From NCBI RefSeq assembly GCF_041296385.1, contig NW_027184085.1, positions 8,985,301-9,049,300 of the forward strand: DNA of 64,000 nucleotides. The letters run 5' to 3'. The notes under the pieces are model-generated. The model had not been told where the DNA came from and searched no databases. It saw only the letters and a list, made by a program, of their open reading frames with translations. The translations under genes and the position numbers were made by a program. Shown in pieces: positions 61,266 through 64,000 of the stretch. How positions within the stretch are numbered: the stretch's first letter is position 1; every line of letters begins with the position of its first letter. This DNA is from Aphelocoma coerulescens (Eukaryota > Chordata > Aves > Passeriformes > Corvidae).

Positions 61266-64000
61266 GTAAGAATAAGCTGCATTCCCCCAACCACAGCAGA
61301 TCTCTTCAGGCCTTGTCACTGCCCCCTCTCCTTCCATGCAATGGTGTTGGCAAAGCTCCTCTCTAGCAAAGTAGTTACAATTACCTCAAGCCTTTTGGGT
61401 AGGATATCTGGGATGTTAAATCCTTGTGTCTGTTCCTGTTTGAGCAAGAGGACTCAGTTTGCTCCTGGTAAGGAGTGTAGGCTGGTGGGAAAGGGGTTTG
61501 CTGTCCCTGGCTGTCACCATGGTCCCAGACAAGCTCTGGTCCGGAGGCTCTGCAGATGTTAATTTGTTTCCCAAAACTCACATATTTTCTGGGTTTTGGG
61601 TTTTATTTGCAAAACTCCTTGAAATCAAGTAAAGGAGACCTCAGCTCTTTCCTGAGTCCTCCCACAGAAACCTTGCTGCCTGTCTTCTTGTACTCCTGCA
61701 TCAGAGCCTATGCCCTGACCACTGTGTCAACTGTCCTGTGAATGAGCCAGCAGTATCTTAAATATGTAAGGAGACTTGGGGTCCTTGTCTCAAGTGACAG
61801 CAAGGAGATACATGTGCCTCTGTGGGTTGGTGAAGTTTTTTTTTTCCACCCATCCATGAGGGCCAGTTGTGAAGGATGATAACCTCTCTTACATTAATCT
61901 GTTACTGGATTTTCTTTCTGGTCTTCATCCAGCTATGAGTTGAATGCCTCTAATGCAGTGCCCTTTTACACCCCTGTAATTCTTATATCCAGTTGTCTTG
62001 TATTAAGTGGAGTCTTTCAGTTTCAGGCTTTTTAGAACTGATCCAAGAAAGCAATCTCTCAAGATGATCATCTTTTATTTATGTACTCCCAAACGTTTTA
62101 TATACTCTACTAATCTGCTGTATTAGGCAGGGTCTTTGGCCAGGAACTAATCATACTAGTGTCACTCCAGAGTCTTCAGAATGATTTTTAAAAGGTTCCT
62201 TCAGCTGGATGCCACTGGAAATGTGAATCTTCACTGTGCTGAGAGGGCATAGAAAACAGTAGCATGGCAATTTGTTTGGGGCTGAGTTGTGGAAACTGTG
62301 GAAAAGAATCTCTCATATGCTTCACACTTTTCAGTTTCCAGCAAAATTTCAGTCCAAGACCACCCAAGCTCTCTGAGCTGTCATTAGGTTGACTCAGGAT
62401 AAGTTCCCTTGTTGCTTTATGAGTCCTTCCTGGGCATGGGTGAGCACAGTGTCAGCCATGGACCCTGCCTGCGCAAGGGCTTAAGCAGTGGAGAGGGGTC
62501 ACACACACATAAATGTGGCTGCTCTCCCCTTCACCCCAGCTTTGGGCTGACCAGCAATACTCTGCTGTGGGTCAGAATCACTGAATGGTTTGGGTTGGAA
62601 GAGACCTTAAAGATCATCTAGTTCCAAATCCCTGCCCTGGGCAGGGACACCAGGTTGCTCAGAGCCCCATCCAGCCTGGCCTTGAACACTCCCAAGTGAT
62701 GTGGTGTCCACAGGTTCTCTGGACAACCTGTGCCAGTGCCTCACCATGTTCACAGTAAAGAATTTTTTCCTAATATATATTCTAAACCTACTCTCTGTCA
62801 GTTTGAAGCCATTCACCCTTGTTCTGTCACTAAATGTCTTGTAAAAAGCCCCCCTCCATCTTTCTTGTAGGCTCCTTTCAGGTACTGGAAGGCCACAATT
62901 AGGCCACAGCTTTCTTTTTTCCAGGCTGAACAATCCCAACTCTTTCAGCCTTTCCTTATAGGAGGGATTCTCCATCCCTCTGATCATCTTGGTAGTCTCC
63001 CCTCTGGACTGGCTCCAGCAGGTCCCTGTTCTTCCCATGCTGGGACCCCAGAGCTGGATGCTGTGCTCCAGGTGGGTCTCAGCAGAGCAGAGCAGAGGGG
63101 CAGAATCCCCTCCCTCCCCTGCTGCCCACGGGGCTCTGGATGCAGCCCAGGACACGTTTGGCTCTCTGGGCTGTGAGTGCCATGGCCGGGGCATGTCCAG
63201 CCTCTCACCCACAGCACCCCCAAGTCCTGCTGGCCAGGGCTGCTCTGGGTCTGTTCATGCCCAGCCTGTGCTGATACCGGGGCTTGCCCTGACCCAGGTG
63301 CAGCACCTTGCACATGACCTTGAACTTTATGATGTTCCCATGGACCCACTCCTTGAGCTTGTCTGGGTCCCTCTGGATGGCATCCCATCCTTCAGGTGTG
63401 AATTCTAATGTCTCCTTCCTCTCTTGGTGGCCAGCAGCAGCCTTCCATGCAGTTATGAATGTTGTCATTTCTCTTTGCTGACCTTCTTTAAAGGCAAACT
63501 GCATGTTGTTGACAAAGCAATTTAAACTTGAGTTTAGGAGTAACTACATTGCTTACTGCTGACCGCAAACCAAAAGATACTCCATCCCATGCAACATATA
63601 AATGGGATGGAAATGGACTCTGCTGCTCTGATGTTATTAAACTATCTGTCTTCTGCTGGCCTGGTTAGGTTTGAACAGACACTAAACACAGAACTAAATG
63701 CTTCTTGCACATGTGGAGAGGAAGGAGGGATGTTCAGGCATGACTGGTTATGTGTGTGGGTTCCTTGACTGCAGCCAGCTCATCCCTGAAAGACAGGAGG
63801 ATTTAAAATTGATGACATGCAGTGTGGTGGCAAAGTGATGGACCTGGCCTAGCCTGCCCAGTGCTGCAAGTGAACAAGTGGTGAGGAGATTTAGCTGATG
63901 GAAGAGAATGTTTTAGCAGAGGGAAGTCAAGCCCTGTCAGAACAGGCTATGCCATCCTGTGTGTGCTCCTGTCTATCTCCTTTCTTTGAAAGCACCAGCC
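61266..64000 (+). other. DNAI1: DNAI1 intron, 5' part (last exon not reached)
   Basis: It starts at the GTAAGA donor. It contains a minus-strand CR1 (62574-63405). The flanks 61266-62570 and 63406-64000 show no recognised element and no lysine-rich terminal exon. Confidence 0.85.
62574..63405 (-). mobile_element. CR1 LINE, 5'-truncated, minus orientation
   Basis: On the minus strand this covers the ORF2 C-terminal part and 3' UTR of CR1. It starts at GGATGGGATGCCATCCAG (near 63392) and ends with the terminal block whose complement is AATCACTGAATGGTTTGGGT at 62576. Frames on the minus strand read LDMPRPWHSQPREPNVSW, identical to a stretch in the 3770-5581 copy, so the two belong to the same subfamily. 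The 201-, 134- and 139-codon open frames in this region (62607-63408) are all CR1-derived and are not genes. Confidence 0.93.

Noticed and set aside
62607..63408. Open frames of 201, 134 and 139 codons on both strands
   Set aside because: All lie in a CR1 LINE. The same peptide strings recur in the 3770-5581 copy in other frames.

Overview
The window is vertebrate nuclear DNA, almost certainly from a bird and probably a songbird. Three things point there: many CR1 LINE fragments ending in the avian octamer tail (ATTCTATG/ATTCTGTG units), three ERV-type solo or truncated LTRs of the kind common in passerines, and introns of vertebrate size. I see no bacterial, phage or organellar sequence.

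The only gene I can support is DNAI1 (dynein axonemal intermediate chain 1), on the + strand and partial at both ends. Seven exons lie at 14797-15044, 34270-34359, 39655-39742, 41589-41668, 48117-48265, 49098-49197 and 61080-61265. They total 941 nt and join in one frame (313 full codons plus two bases of a split codon), with no stop or frameshift and GT-AG at every junction. They encode most of the C-terminal WD-repeat propeller. Counted against the human 20-exon gene they appear to be exons 13-19, an inferred numbering. The N-terminal exons lie upstream of base 1. The short last exon with the stop codon lies beyond base 64000.

Layout: 1-14796 is an upstream intron with several old CR1 copies, one long younger CR1 (about 3770-5581) and a truncated LTR ending at 12037. 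The 19.2-kb intron 15045-34269 holds a minus-strand solo LTR with a perfect 5-bp target duplication (16176-16728), a (CA)n microsatellite, two ancient CR1 reverse-transcriptase relics and a possible ciliary regulatory site near 19.3 kb. Intron 34360-39654 holds a 645-bp LTR (37976-38620). The next introns are shorter and repeat-poor. The 11.9-kb intron 49198-61079 has CR1 relics and low-complexity tracts, including a 16-base G run. The last partial intron holds a minus-strand CR1 (62574-63405) of the same subfamily as the 3.8-5.6 kb copy.

The product would act in the outer dynein arm of motile cilia and sperm flagella. I found no undescribed gene system. The points worth a second look are a tandem NAGNAG acceptor, two exons whose frame stays open into the introns, and intronic RFX-like motifs in a ciliary gene. 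The other long open frames I examined have no recognisable homology, or are repeat-derived.
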